A stretch of DNA of 64,000 nt from Streptomyces varsoviensis (GTDB lineage Bacteria; Actinomycetota; Actinomycetes; Streptomycetales; Streptomycetaceae), in assembly GCF_000718635.1 (NCBI RefSeq), contig NZ_JOBF01000026.1, positions 1 through 64,000 of the forward strand, read 5' to 3'. The notes under the pieces were generated by a model that ran no database searches, had not been told where the DNA came from, and saw only the letters and a program-made list of their open reading frames with translations. This document shows positions 9,242 to 17,207 of this stretch, piece after piece (within the stretch, counting starts at the first letter, position 1; every line of letters starts with the position of its first letter). A program made the translations under genes and the position numbers.

Positions 9242-9463
9242 GTGCGACGGCATGAGTTCGAGCCGGGCAAGATCGTCGTGGGTCTGATGTTCCTCGGCGG
9301 GTGCGCGATGTATCTGGCGATGGCGGCCGGGCTCTGGCATTTCCCCGCCTACGCGCTGCTGCCCGCGATGGGCATGGGCTTCATCGCGGCGGGCCTCGTC
9401 TCCGCGCTGGCCTTCGGCATGCGCCGGCGCGGCGGGCGGGGCGGGGGCCCGGAGGAGGGATAG
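9242..9463 (+). CDS. Small two-helix membrane protein
   Basis: A 73-residue hydrophobic protein with two membrane segments (IVVGLMFLGGCAMYLAMAAG and a second about 20 residues later) and a basic Gly-rich tail. The GTG at 9242 has GGAGG six bases upstream and is my preferred start. An in-frame ATG at 9185 would add 19 residues and would overlap the upstream PspC gene stop as ATGA, so translational coupling from that start is also possible. Co-transcription with the PspC gene is likely. Function unknown. Confidence 0.75.
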   Translation: MRRHEFEPGKIVVGLMFLGGCAMYLAMAAGLWHFPAYALLPAMGMGFIAAGLVSALAFGMRRRGGRGGGPEEG

Positions 9464-9548
9464 CCGGGCCCGCGCCGGCGTCCGCGGCGGGCCACGGCCT
9501 CTTCGCCCGCCGCTCCCCCGCCCCCGCTCGGCCGAAGAGGCGCCCGGC

Positions 9549-10094
9549 TCAGCCGAAGAGGCGCTGGCCGTGTCGTCGGCGGCGCCGCGCCCACTCCGCG
9601 TCGACCGAGAACACCGGTGTGCCCGCCAGGATCAGCGGCAGCCAGGCCATCAGATACGCGAGGTCGTTGCCGTAGTAGTACGGCTCCGTGGCCCAGCTCA
9701 CCGTCAGCCACAGGGAGAGCGAGATCAACGCGCCGCCGAGCGCCGCGAGCCGCCCGAGGATGCCCAGGAGAACGCCGATGCCCACGGCCAGTTCACCGAA
9801 GGCGATGGCGTAGCCGAAGCCGACGGGGCTCTTGAGCGCCAGGTCGATGAAGGCGGGTACGGCCGAACTGCCGTGCACGCCGCGCATCAGGTCGCCGATG
9901 GAGCCCTCGCCGCTGTCCGACATGAAGGCCGCGTCGGTGAGTTTGTCGAGCCCCGCGTAGATGAAGGTGACGCCGAGGAAGACGCGCAGCGGCAGCAGCG
10001 CGTAGCGGGCCGCCGCCGCCCGCAGCCCCCCTGGCCCGCCGGGCCCGCCGCCTCTGCCGAGCCCCGGCCCCATCGTCCGGTCCACATGTGCCAT
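9549..10094 (-). CDS. DoxX-family membrane protein
   Basis: A 181-residue protein of the DoxX/SURF4-like family. A disordered Gly/Pro-rich N-terminus is followed by four helices; LLPLRVFLGVTFIYAGLDKLTD and SPVGFGYAIAFGELAVGIGVLLG are characteristic of DoxX. Members have been linked to quinone-dependent redox or membrane thiol-stress complexes in actinobacteria, but the role here is not shown. The last codons and stop fall in a short direct repeat (CCGAAGAGGCG at about 9532 and 9553) that also pairs with CGCCTCTTCGG-like sequence near 9498. Confidence 0.85.
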   Translation of the reverse strand: MAHVDRTMGPGLGRGGGPGGPGGLRAAAARYALLPLRVFLGVTFIYAGLDKLTDAAFMSDSGEGSIGDLMRGVHGSSAVPAFIDLALKSPVGFGYAIAFGELAVGIGVLLGILGRLAALGGALISLSLWLTVSWATEPYYYGNDLAYLMAWLPLILAGTPVFSVDAEWARRRRRHGQRLFG

Positions 10095-10318
10095 GACACC
10101 CGCCGCCTCTCTGTCACCGTCCGTCGGACACCGGTTGAGCCCTCGCCCACGACCATACGTACGGCTGGGGCCGCGGTCTCAGACCGCAACGGCCGCGGCG
10201 GCGACAGTCACGGCGGGCGGCGGTAGCGGAGGCCGGCGCGGTGGGGGTCAACGTACCGGCGGCGGCCCGGAGTTCGCGGTTGTGCAGCGGTGTCCGCTGA
10301 GCCAGGCGCGGGTACGGA

Positions 10319-11107
10319 TCAGCCGAGCAGTTCCGGCTCGCTGCGCGTGATCTGCTGGTACAGGGGCTGGTAGTTGATCCATGCGACGAGGTCGTTGCCG
10401 AGCTGCTCGCGGGTGTGCACGGCGCTCTTGTGGTCGATGAGCACGGGCTTCCCGGCCGCCTTCGCGGCGAGCTGCACCTGGCAGGAGCGCTCCATGGTGA
10501 TGAACCACCAGGCCGCCGCGTCCACCGAGTCCCCGACCGTCAGCAGCCCGTGGTTGCGCAGGATGACGGCCTTGTGCGACCCGAGCGCACTGGCGATCCG
10601 CCGCCCCTCCTCCTCGTCCACGACCACCCCGGTGTAGTCGTCGAAGAGAGCGTGATCCTCGTAGAAGGCGCAGACGTCCTGCGTGATCGGGTCCAGCAGC
10701 TCCCCGAGACAGGACAGGGCGCGCCCGTACGTGGAGTGGCTGTGCGCAGCGGCGATCACGTCGGGACGGGCCTGGTGGACCTGGGAGTGGATCGCGAACG
10801 CGGCCTGGTTGACGTGGTAGCGCCCCTCGACGACCTGCCCGGCGTGATTGACGAGGATGAGGTCGTCGACCGTGATGTGCTTGAACGACATCCCGAACGG
10901 GTTCACCCAGAAACAGTCCGTGAACTCCGGGTCCCGCGCCGTGATGTGCCCCGCCACCCCCTCCTCGAACCCGAACCGCCCGAACAACCGCAACGCGGCC
11001 GCCAGCCGCTCCTTGCGGTACCGCCGCTCCTCCGCGACGCTCTCGTGCTTCGGCGGCAGCGCGAAATGAAGCTGATCAGTGGGTATGGGCTCCGGTGCCT
11101 GCGACAT
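10319..11107 (-). CDS. Class II aldolase/adducin-family protein
   Basis: A 262-residue cytosolic enzyme of the fuculose-phosphate aldolase/ribulose-5-phosphate epimerase fold. Metal ligands are visible as HSHSTYGRA (His-X-His near residue 140) and the later RNHGLLTVG His; GHITARDPE fits the phosphate-binding start of the domain. The long N-terminal segment and overall length resemble the adducin-type class II aldolases of unknown substrate, not the 210-residue sugar aldolases. GGAGGAGAG lies six bases before the ATG. Upstream (10095-10318) is the DoxX promoter region. Confidence 0.88.
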   Translation of the reverse strand: MSQAPEPIPTDQLHFALPPKHESVAEERRYRKERLAAALRLFGRFGFEEGVAGHITARDPEFTDCFWVNPFGMSFKHITVDDLILVNHAGQVVEGRYHVNQAAFAIHSQVHQARPDVIAAAHSHSTYGRALSCLGELLDPITQDVCAFYEDHALFDDYTGVVVDEEEGRRIASALGSHKAVILRNHGLLTVGDSVDAAAWWFITMERSCQVQLAAKAAGKPVLIDHKSAVHTREQLGNDLVAWINYQPLYQQITRSEPELLG

Positions 11108-11194
11108 GACGCTCTCCTCCGGCGATAGCGCGCGGGAATGTCCGTACGGGACGGAAGCTACCGCCCGGTACCGCCGGAGAACAGGGGCGGGCCG

Positions 11195-11779
11195 TCAGAG
11201 GTTGTCGATCTCGGTGAGGTCGATGTCGACATCGAAGGGGGCGGTCAGCTTGAGGGTGTCACGGTAGGTGCCGACGGGCGTATACGCACGCTTCGTCTTG
11301 TCGAGCTCGAAGGCATGCACGACCGGTGCGTGATCGAAGCCGGCCATCTCGACGAGCCAGAAGTGCGGGATGCCCGCAGCGGCATACTTGTGGGGCTTGG
11401 TGTCGTGGTCACGGGCCTCGGATTCCGGCGAGACCACCTCGACGGCGAGCAGCACGTCCCCGGCCTGGAAGCAGGTCTGGTTACGGCTCCTCACCGCATC
11501 GGCCTGCACGACCACGACATCCGGCTCCGGCCCGTTGCGTTTGTCGAGCACAACGGTCATCTCGCGTCGGACCTTCATTTCGAGCGGTGCCGTACGGCGC
11601 AGACCAGCCACCAACATATCGATCACGATGCTGTGGAAATCCCGCTGCGGACTCACGAAAACCAGACTCCCGTCGATCAACTCAGTGTGCGGCGGGAGGT
11701 CGGGCAGCGTAAGCAGGTCGTCCACGGTGTAACCGTCCTGCGGCGGCACCGGCCAGTGGTGCGCGATCTCAGCGGTCAT
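11195..11779 (-). CDS. Uma2-family PD-(D/E)XK protein, copy 2
   Basis: A 194-residue protein of the Uma2/DUF820 family of putative restriction-endonuclease-fold proteins. ELIDGSLVFVS, GPEPDVVVV and LLAVEVVSPES carry the acidic residues, and KPHKYAAAGIPHFWLV follows, which is the usual Uma2 order. The ATG at 11779 is preceded by GGGAGGA. It is a paralogue of the next gene (11883-12479), with closely similar sequence throughout, and the two arose by a tandem duplication (see the 65-bp repeats). Uma2 proteins are abundant in Streptomyces and their cellular role is not settled. Confidence 0.88.
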   Translation of the reverse strand: MTAEIAHHWPVPPQDGYTVDDLLTLPDLPPHTELIDGSLVFVSPQRDFHSIVIDMLVAGLRRTAPLEMKVRREMTVVLDKRNGPEPDVVVVQADAVRSRNQTCFQAGDVLLAVEVVSPESEARDHDTKPHKYAAAGIPHFWLVEMAGFDHAPVVHAFELDKTKRAYTPVGTYRDTLKLTAPFDVDIDLTEIDNL

Positions 11780-11815
11780 GATTCCTCCCATGGACGGGAT
11801 TCTGGGCCGTAAACC

Positions 11816-11880
11816 CAGCGTACCCAGCAGATACGACGACGCCGCCGCTCAAACGAATGAGCGACGGCGTCGGCGTTGAC
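11816..11880 (-). repeat. 65-bp direct repeat with terminator hairpin, copy A
   Basis: This block matches 12516-12580 at 62 of 65 positions, exactly 700 bases away. It contains the hairpin GACGCCGCCGCTC/GAGCGACGGCGTC (about 11838-11871) with one mismatch in the stem, placed just after the stop of Uma2 copy 1. The two blocks bound the tandem duplication that produced the Uma2 pair. Confidence 0.85.
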
Positions 11881-11882
11881 GG

Positions 11883-12479
11883 CTATCGCCTGCCGTTCGC
11901 GGTGAGGTCGATGTCGATGGGGAAGGGCGCGGACAGCTTGAGGCGGTTGTGGTAGATGCCTACGGGCGCGTACGACCTGGTGGCGGGGTCCAGCTCGTAC
12001 ACGTACACGACGGGGAGGTCGTTGCTCTTCTCCACGCGCCAGAAGTGCGGGACGCCGGCGGCGGCGTATTTGCGGGGTTTCACCTCGCGGTCGCGGGCCC
12101 TGGAGTCGGGTGAGACGACCTCGACGGTGAGGACAACGTCCTCGGGCGCGTACCAGGTCTGGTCGGAGGCCGTGGCGGCTTCGGCTCGGAAGACCACGAT
12201 GTCGGGCTCCGGGCGGTTCTGGTCGTCCAGGCGGACCGTCATCTCGCGGTCGACGTCCAGATGGTCCGGGGCCTGGGCGAGCAGTGCGTTGTCCAGGAGG
12301 CGCAGGGTGCGGGAGTGGAATCGGGTCTGCGCGCTCATCAGGACCAGGTTCCCGTCGATCAGCTCCGTGTGCGGAGGGAGGTTCGGAAGCCGGTCGAGGT
12401 CGTCCGCCGTCCAGCCGCCCTGGGGCGGGCGCGGCCATTCGTGCTGGGCGTCCGGCCCGTACTCACGTGCGGCGCTCAT
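11883..12479 (-). CDS. Uma2-family PD-(D/E)XK protein, copy 1
   Basis: A 198-residue paralogue of the preceding gene. Conserved landmarks are ELIDGNLVLMS, RPEPDIVVF, VLTVEVVSPDS and KPRKYAAAGVPHFWRV, with the acidic PD-(D/E)XK positions intact. The ATG at 12479 has GGGAG five bases upstream; the longer in-frame extension to 12548 runs through the repeated hairpin and is rejected. It lies directly after guaA on the same strand, separated by the guaA terminator hairpin. Confidence 0.88.
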   Translation of the reverse strand: MSAAREYGPDAQHEWPRPPQGGWTADDLDRLPNLPPHTELIDGNLVLMSAQTRFHSRTLRLLDNALLAQAPDHLDVDREMTVRLDDQNRPEPDIVVFRAEAATASDQTWYAPEDVVLTVEVVSPDSRARDREVKPRKYAAAGVPHFWRVEKSNDLPVVYVYELDPATRSYAPVGIYHNRLKLSAPFPIDIDLTANGRR

Positions 12480-12515
12480 GGTTGCTCCCATGCGGCAGAG
12501 TCTCGCCTGTACGGG

Positions 12516-12580
12516 CAGCGTACCCAGCGGATACGACGACGCCGCCACCCAAACGAATGAGCGACGGCGTCGGCGTTGAC
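12516..12580 (-). terminator. 65-bp direct repeat with guaA terminator hairpin, copy B
   Basis: Partner of 11816-11880. Located immediately after the guaA stop (12597-12599), its outer stem GACGCCG/CGGCGTC is intact, while the inner arm has two changes relative to copy A, so the hairpin here is shorter. I read it as the original guaA terminator, because guaA is the conserved gene. Confidence 0.7.
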
Positions 12581-12596
12581 CTTCAGGGGTGGGGGG

Positions 12597-14183
12597 TCAC
12601 TCCCATTCGATGGTGCCGGGGGGCTTGCTGGTGATGTCGAGGACGACGCGGTTGACCTCGTCGACCTCGTTGGTGATGCGGGTGGAGATGCGGCTGAGCA
12701 CGTCGTAGGGGAGGCGGGACCAGTCGGCCGTCATGGCGTCCTCGGAGGAGACGGGGCGCAGCACGATGGGGTGGCCGTAGGTGCGGCCGTCGCCCTGGAC
12801 GCCGACGGAGCGGACGTCGGCGAGGAGGACGACGGGGCACTGCCAGATCTCGCGGTCCAGGCCGGCCGCCGACAGCTCCTCGCGGGCGATGGCGTCGGCC
12901 TCGCGGAGCAGGTCCAGGCGCTCCTTGGTGACCTCGCCGACGATGCGGATGCCGAGGCCGGGGCCGGGGAAGGGCTGGCGCTGGACGATGGCGTCCGGCA
13001 GGCCCAGCTCCGTGCCGACCATGCGGACCTCGTCCTTGAAGAGCTGCCGCAGCGGCTCGACGAGCTGGAACTCCAGGTCCTCGGGGAGGCCGCCCACGTT
13101 GTGGTGGGACTTGATGTTGGCGGTGCCGGTGCCGCCGCCGGACTCGACGACGTCCGGGTAGAGCGTGCCCTGGACGAGGAAGGCGACGTCCTCGCCGGCC
13201 GCGCCCGCCTCGGCGACCAGCTCGGCCTGGGCCTGCTCGAAGACCCGGATGAACTCGCGGCCGATGATCTTCCGCTTCTGCTCGGGGTCGCTGACCCCGG
13301 CGAGCGCGGTCAGGAACCGCTCCTCGGCGTCGACGACCTTGAGCTGTACGCCCGTGGCGGCCACGAAGTCCTTCTCGACCTGCTCCGTCTCGCCCTTGCG
13401 CTGAAGCCCGTGGTCGACGTACACGCAGGTCAGCTGGGAGCCGATGGCCCGCTGGACGAGCGCCGCGGCGACCGAGGAGTCGACGCCGCCGGACAGCGCG
13501 CAGATCGCCCGCTTCGACCCGACCTGCTCGCGGATGGCGGCGACCTGCTCGTCGACGACGTTGGCGGTCGTCCAGGTGGGCTCGATGCCCGCGCCGCGGT
13601 AGAGGAAGTGCTCCAGGACCTGCTGACCGTGGGTGGAGTGCATGACCTCGGGGTGGTACTGCACGCCGTACAGCTTCAGCTCGTCGTTCTCGAACGCGGC
13701 GACCGGCACGACGTCCGTCGAGGCGGTGACCGTGAAGCCCTCGGGCGCGGCCGAGCAGGCGTCGCCGTGCGACATCCACACGGGCTGCTCGGCGGGGGTG
13801 CCCTCGAAGAGGGTGGAGCCGGGCCGGGAGACCGTCAGCGGCGTACGGCCGTACTCGCGGGCCCCGGTGTTGTCGACGGTGCCGCCGAGCGCCGTGGCCA
13901 TGAGCTGGAAGCCGTAGCACATGCCGAAGACCGGGACCCCGGCCTCGAAGAGCGAGCGGTCGACGATCGGGGCGCCCTCGGCGTAGACCGACGACGGGCC
14001 GCCGGAGAGGATGATCGCCTTCGGCTTCTTGGCGAGCATCTCGGCCACCGGCATGGTGGAGGGGACGATCTCGCTGTAGACCCGGGCCTCACGGACGCGA
14101 CGGGCGATGAGCTGGGCATACTGCGCGCCGAAGTCGACGACCAGAACGGTGTCGGGGGCGGCTGCAGGGGACGCTGAGGGCAC
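12597..14183 (-). CDS. guaA: GMP synthase (glutamine-hydrolysing)
   Basis: A 528-residue enzyme converting XMP to GMP in purine synthesis. The N-terminal class I amidotransferase domain has Cys89 in FGMCYGFQ and the His/Glu pair near [11 protein letters not shown]; the ATP pyrophosphatase domain has the P-loop [12 protein letters not shown]; the C-terminal dimerisation domain ends in PPGTIEWE, the normal GuaA terminus. I choose the GTG at 14183, eight bases after GGAAGG, because it gives the standard length; the in-frame region up to 14258 would add a non-conserved tail and overlap the divergent leader of the chorismate mutase gene. Confidence 0.97.
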   Translation of the reverse strand: MPSASPAAAPDTVLVVDFGAQYAQLIARRVREARVYSEIVPSTMPVAEMLAKKPKAIILSGGPSSVYAEGAPIVDRSLFEAGVPVFGMCYGFQLMATALGGTVDNTGAREYGRTPLTVSRPGSTLFEGTPAEQPVWMSHGDACSAAPEGFTVTASTDVVPVAAFENDELKLYGVQYHPEVMHSTHGQQVLEHFLYRGAGIEPTWTTANVVDEQVAAIREQVGSKRAICALSGGVDSSVAAALVQRAIGSQLTCVYVDHGLQRKGETEQVEKDFVAATGVQLKVVDAEERFLTALAGVSDPEQKRKIIGREFIRVFEQAQAELVAEAGAAGEDVAFLVQGTLYPDVVESGGGTGTANIKSHHNVGGLPEDLEFQLVEPLRQLFKDEVRMVGTELGLPDAIVQRQPFPGPGLGIRIVGEVTKERLDLLREADAIAREELSAAGLDREIWQCPVVLLADVRSVGVQGDGRTYGHPIVLRPVSSEDAMTADWSRLPYDVLSRISTRITNEVDEVNRVVLDITSKPPGTIEWE

Positions 14184-14213
14184 TTCGGCGGCCTTCCGGC
14201 GGTGGAACAGGGG

Positions 14214-14243
14214 TTGGACTTTCGATTCTAACGGGCTCATACT
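14214..14243 (+). promoter_or_regulatory. Probable promoter of the chorismate mutase transcript
   Basis: TTGGAC (14214-14219), an 18-base spacer and CATACT (14238-14243) resemble a principal-sigma promoter. The expected transcription start at about 14250-14251 coincides with the ATG of the leader peptide, so this mRNA would begin leaderless. Confidence 0.55.
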
Positions 14244-14250
14244 GGGCGCC

Positions 14251-14322
14251 ATGTTCAAGCACGTGACCTTCGTCTTTACCTATGGCACCGGCCCGTCCGG
14301 CTGCCATGGTCGTGCTGCTTGA
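14251..14322 (+). CDS. Phe/Tyr-rich leader peptide (putative attenuator)
   Basis: A 23-codon ORF beginning [12 protein letters not shown]. Phe is at positions 2, 7 and 9 and Tyr at 11; the codons at 9 and 11 are TTT and TAT, which are rare in this genome type. It lies between a likely promoter and a strong terminator hairpin (14343-14368), all upstream of chorismate mutase, the enzyme at the Phe/Tyr branch point. The layout is that of transcription attenuation, as in enterobacterial pheL. Codons after Tyr11 fold into a hairpin (14282-14307). Confidence 0.6.
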   Translation: MFKHVTFVFTYGTGPSGCHGRAA

Positions 14323-14368
14323 TCGACAAGCGACTTCCCAGGCGCCCCGGGCCGACAGGCCCGGGGCG
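14282..14368 (+). promoter_or_regulatory. Attenuator: alternative hairpins and terminator
   Basis: Segment 1:2 is ATGGCACCGG (14282-14291) with CCGG-C-TGCCAT (14297-14307). The terminator 3:4 is CGCCCCGGGCC (14343-14353) with GGCCCGGGGCG (14358-14368), a perfect 11-bp stem with loop GACA followed by TTCCGCGTTCTT. GGCCCG (14290-14295) can instead pair with CGGGCC (14348-14353), a competing antiterminator that would exclude the terminator. A ribosome held at Phe7 or Phe9 would leave that segment free. Confidence 0.55.
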
Positions 14369-14457
14369 TTCCGCGTTCTTCGCTCGCCGAGAGCACCGGG
14401 TCGGATCACACTGATCGATCGTCGGTTCCGGGGTCCCCAACCCCAGGAGATACGGAC

Positions 14458-14754
14458 ATGAGCAGCACCCCCACCGCCCCCGCCGTCGACACCGGAGCCC
14501 GTACCGACGAGGCCGCCGCCGTGATCGTCGGGGCCCGGGAGCGGATCGACGATCTGGACGGACGCATCATCGGGCTCGTCCAGGAACGGATGGCCGCCTC
14601 GGCCGTCATCCAGCGCGAGCGCATCGCCTCCGGCGGCCGCCGTGTGAACCTCTCCCGCGAGATGGAGATCATCGGCCACTACAGCGACCAGCTCGGCAAG
14701 CCCGGCACGGCGCTGGCGATGACGCTGCTGGAGCTGTGCCGGGGCCGGGTCTGA
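14458..14754 (+). CDS. Chorismate mutase (AroQ class)
   Basis: A 98-residue monofunctional chorismate mutase making prephenate for phenylalanine and tyrosine. The AroQ helical fold is visible: RERIDDLDGRIIGLVQERM supplies the first helix with the active-site Arg, and RVNLSREMEI the Lys/Arg-Glu region of the second. It is a typical small actinobacterial stand-alone enzyme, not fused to prephenate dehydratase. CAGGAGA lies seven bases before the ATG. It is divergent from guaA, and its leader (14251-14368) suggests attenuation by Phe/Tyr supply. Confidence 0.9.
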   Translation: MSSTPTAPAVDTGARTDEAAAVIVGARERIDDLDGRIIGLVQERMAASAVIQRERIASGGRRVNLSREMEIIGHYSDQLGKPGTALAMTLLELCRGRV

Positions 14755-15337
14755 GCGGCCTGGCCGCGCCCCCGCCCCGTCCCCGCGGCCCTGTGTTCGG
14801 GGCCCGTCACCCGTACGGCGCGTGACCGGCCGCCCGCGCCCCTCGTTGGACCGGGTGTCCGCGCCAGCCAGGAGCGGCCCACTTGATCCACGCGTGGTTT
14901 CCGCCCCTGTTCTCTGGGCGCCCTTCACGACAGGGCGGAGCCGCCGGAGCGTGTGACGTACGAGCGCGTACGTCGTGGGACCTCGCTCCGGTGGTCCGGT
15001 GACCGGTCAGCAGGGGACAGCAGCCCGGTCACCACACACTGGACGGTCGGTTCTGGGGACGCCCGGGACCGACCGTATCCGGTCGAAACGGTTGCGTGCG
15101 GCGCGGCGCATCCAGGACGATGCACCCAAGGCGCGCAGAGCGGCACACCCCGTCGCGGCGCACCGCCAATGGTCCTGACCACCGGGCCGGTCACAGCTTG
15201 TACGCACCCCATAGCCAGCGGCGCTCCCCCCGGCGCCGCCCCTTCGGCACCGGCGCTGCCCTGACGCCGGAGCCGACAGCCTAGGGCCCCGAGGCAGGCC
15301 GCCCCGCCCCCGCGAGCGGCCTCCCGGGGCCCTTCGC
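14755..15337. other. 580-bp gap without a convincing gene
   Basis: No ORF here has convincing composition and a start signal. A 103-codon frame from 14953 has only a marginal ribosome-binding site and no recognisable features. The segment 14955-15090 is rich in short inverted repeats built on GTACG and GGTCCGGTGACCGG, which might be regulatory. Chorismate mutase and the GMC oxidoreductase converge here. Confidence 0.4.
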
Positions 15338-17146
15338 TCACTCCCCCTCGTCGTACGGCCGGGCGGGCTTCGGGGGCACGGCGGGCACCGGCAGGAACGG
15401 CAGGTTCAGCGCCGCGTAGGCGTGCTTCGGCACGGCCGGGCTGCGCGGCTCGACGGCGGGCAGCCGCTCGTACGCCGCTCCCTGCGCCGGGCGGGTGTCC
15501 GGGTCGCCCTTGTTCGGCCAGAACGACATGGCTCGTTCCGCTTGGGCGGTGATCGTCAGGGACGGGTTGACGCCGAGGTTCGCGGAGACGGCCGAGCCGT
15601 CGACGACGTGGATGCCCGGGTGCCCGTACAGCCGGTGGTACGGGTCGATGACGCCGTGCTCCGCGTCGGCGCCGATCGGGCAGCCGCCGAGGAAGTGCGC
15701 GGTCAGCGGGGTGCCCATCAGCTCCCCGACGTTGCTGCCGGCGAAGCCGCCGATCTCCTCGGCGAGCAGGGACGCGGCGCGGGTCGCGGTGGGGATGTGG
15801 TCCGGGTTGGGCGCGCCGTGGCCCTGGCGGGCGGTGAGGAGCCCCTTGCCGATCCCCTTGGGCTTGCGGTAGGTGGTCAGCGAATTGTCGAGGGACTGCA
15901 TGACCAGGCCGATGATGGTCCGCTCGGACCAGCGGTGGTTGGACAGGGAGCGGAGCAGCAGCAGGGGGTGGCGGGCGCACCGGGCGGCGTAGGCCAGGGC
16001 TCGGGGGGCGCGGCCCTCGTGCGGGACCTGGAGGATGGTGAGCGCGCCCATCGAGTTGGACCCCTTGCCGTACCGCACGGGCTCGATGTGCGTGTGCTCG
16101 TCCGGGTGCACGGAGGAGGTGATGGCGACGCCCTGGGTGAAGTCGACCCGGGGCGCGCCGTGTGCCTTGCGGTAGCGGCGGTCGTCGGTCTGCGCGCCGA
16201 CCAGGGCCTCGGAGTTGGTGCGGGTGAGGTGGCCGAGGCGCGGCGAGATGCCCGGCAGCAGCCCCTTGTCGCGCATGGTGTGCAGCAGGGTCTGGGTGCC
16301 GTACGTGCCGGCGGCGATGACGACCTGCGCGGCGCGGAAGACCGTGGCGCGGCCCGTACGCCGGTCGTCGGTGGGGCGGGCGGCGACCTGGTAGCCGCCG
16401 GCGGGGTCCTCGCGGACGGCGACGACGGACGTCATGGGGTGGATGACGGCACCGGCCCGCTCCGCGAGGTGGAGGTAGTTCTCGGTGAGGGTGTTCTTCG
16501 CGCCGTGGCGGCAGCCGGTCATGCACTCGCCGCACTCGGTGCACGCCCTGCGGGAGGGGCCCGCGCCGCCGAAGTACGGGTCGGGGGCCTCGTCCCCGGG
16601 CGCGGCCCGCACCTCGCCGCCCGCGTCGTCGCCGTCGCCGAAGAACACCCCGACCGGCGCCATGTGGAAGGTGTCGCCCACGCCCATCTTCTCGGCGGCC
16701 GCCTTGAGGTGGACGTCGGAGGGGGTCATGGTCGTGTTGAGGCGGGCGCCGAGCATGCGCCGCGCCTGGTCGTAGTAGGGCGCCAGCTCCTGCTGCCAGT
16801 CGGTGATGCGGGCCCACTGCGGGTCGTCGAAGAAGGGCTTCGGCGGTACGTAGAGGGTGTTGGCATAGTTGAGAGAGCCGCCGCCGACGCCGGCCCCGGC
16901 GAGGACCATCACCTTGCCGAGGAGGTGGACGCGCTGGATGCCGTACAGGCCGAGGGCCGGCGCCCACAGGTAGTTGCGCAGGTCCCAGGAGTTCTTGGGG
17001 AGGGTGTCGCGGGTGAAGCGGCGGCCCGCCTCCAGGACGCCGACCCGGTAGCCCTTCTCGGTCAGGCGCAGGGCGGCCACCGCCCCGCCGAACCCCGAGC
17101 CGACGACGATCACGTCGTAGTCGTGAACGCGCTTCTCCCCTGGCAC
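15338..17146 (-). CDS. GMC-family FAD oxidoreductase (cholesterol oxidase-like) with a four-Cys cluster
   Basis: A 602-residue flavoprotein. The N-terminal Rossmann motif is VIVVGSGFGGAVAALRL; GAGVGGGSLNYANTL is the GMC flavin-binding loop; the C-terminal GMC domain has HFLGGCPIG and PNPSLTI-like NPSLTITAQAERA. Between them C202, C205, C208 and C212 (CTECGECMTGCRHG) form a spacing seen in iron-sulfur proteins. The overall type resembles the ChoD-like sterol/alcohol oxidases near guaA in actinobacteria. GTG at 17146 follows AAGGAG. It is 61 bases downstream of, and co-directional with, an aldehyde dehydrogenase that could act on its product. Confidence 0.88.
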   Translation of the reverse strand: MPGEKRVHDYDVIVVGSGFGGAVAALRLTEKGYRVGVLEAGRRFTRDTLPKNSWDLRNYLWAPALGLYGIQRVHLLGKVMVLAGAGVGGGSLNYANTLYVPPKPFFDDPQWARITDWQQELAPYYDQARRMLGARLNTTMTPSDVHLKAAAEKMGVGDTFHMAPVGVFFGDGDDAGGEVRAAPGDEAPDPYFGGAGPSRRACTECGECMTGCRHGAKNTLTENYLHLAERAGAVIHPMTSVVAVREDPAGGYQVAARPTDDRRTGRATVFRAAQVVIAAGTYGTQTLLHTMRDKGLLPGISPRLGHLTRTNSEALVGAQTDDRRYRKAHGAPRVDFTQGVAITSSVHPDEHTHIEPVRYGKGSNSMGALTILQVPHEGRAPRALAYAARCARHPLLLLRSLSNHRWSERTIIGLVMQSLDNSLTTYRKPKGIGKGLLTARQGHGAPNPDHIPTATRAASLLAEEIGGFAGSNVGELMGTPLTAHFLGGCPIGADAEHGVIDPYHRLYGHPGIHVVDGSAVSANLGVNPSLTITAQAERAMSFWPNKGDPDTRPAQGAAYERLPAVEPRSPAVPKHAYAALNLPFLPVPAVPPKPARPYDEGE

Positions 17147-17207
17147 TGGCTCTCCTTGAGATCGGTGGGACCGCTCCGCTCTGCGGATAAGGGCGGCGGG
17201 CCGGCGG

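Noticed and set aside
14953..15264. 103-codon ORF between chorismate mutase and the GMC gene
   Set aside because: Weak ribosome-binding site, no recognisable features and equally open alternative frames.
14925..16967. 680-codon minus-strand frame
   Set aside because: It overlaps the GMC oxidoreductase in another frame and is Arg/His/Pro-rich without motifs, the usual shadow in GC-rich DNA.
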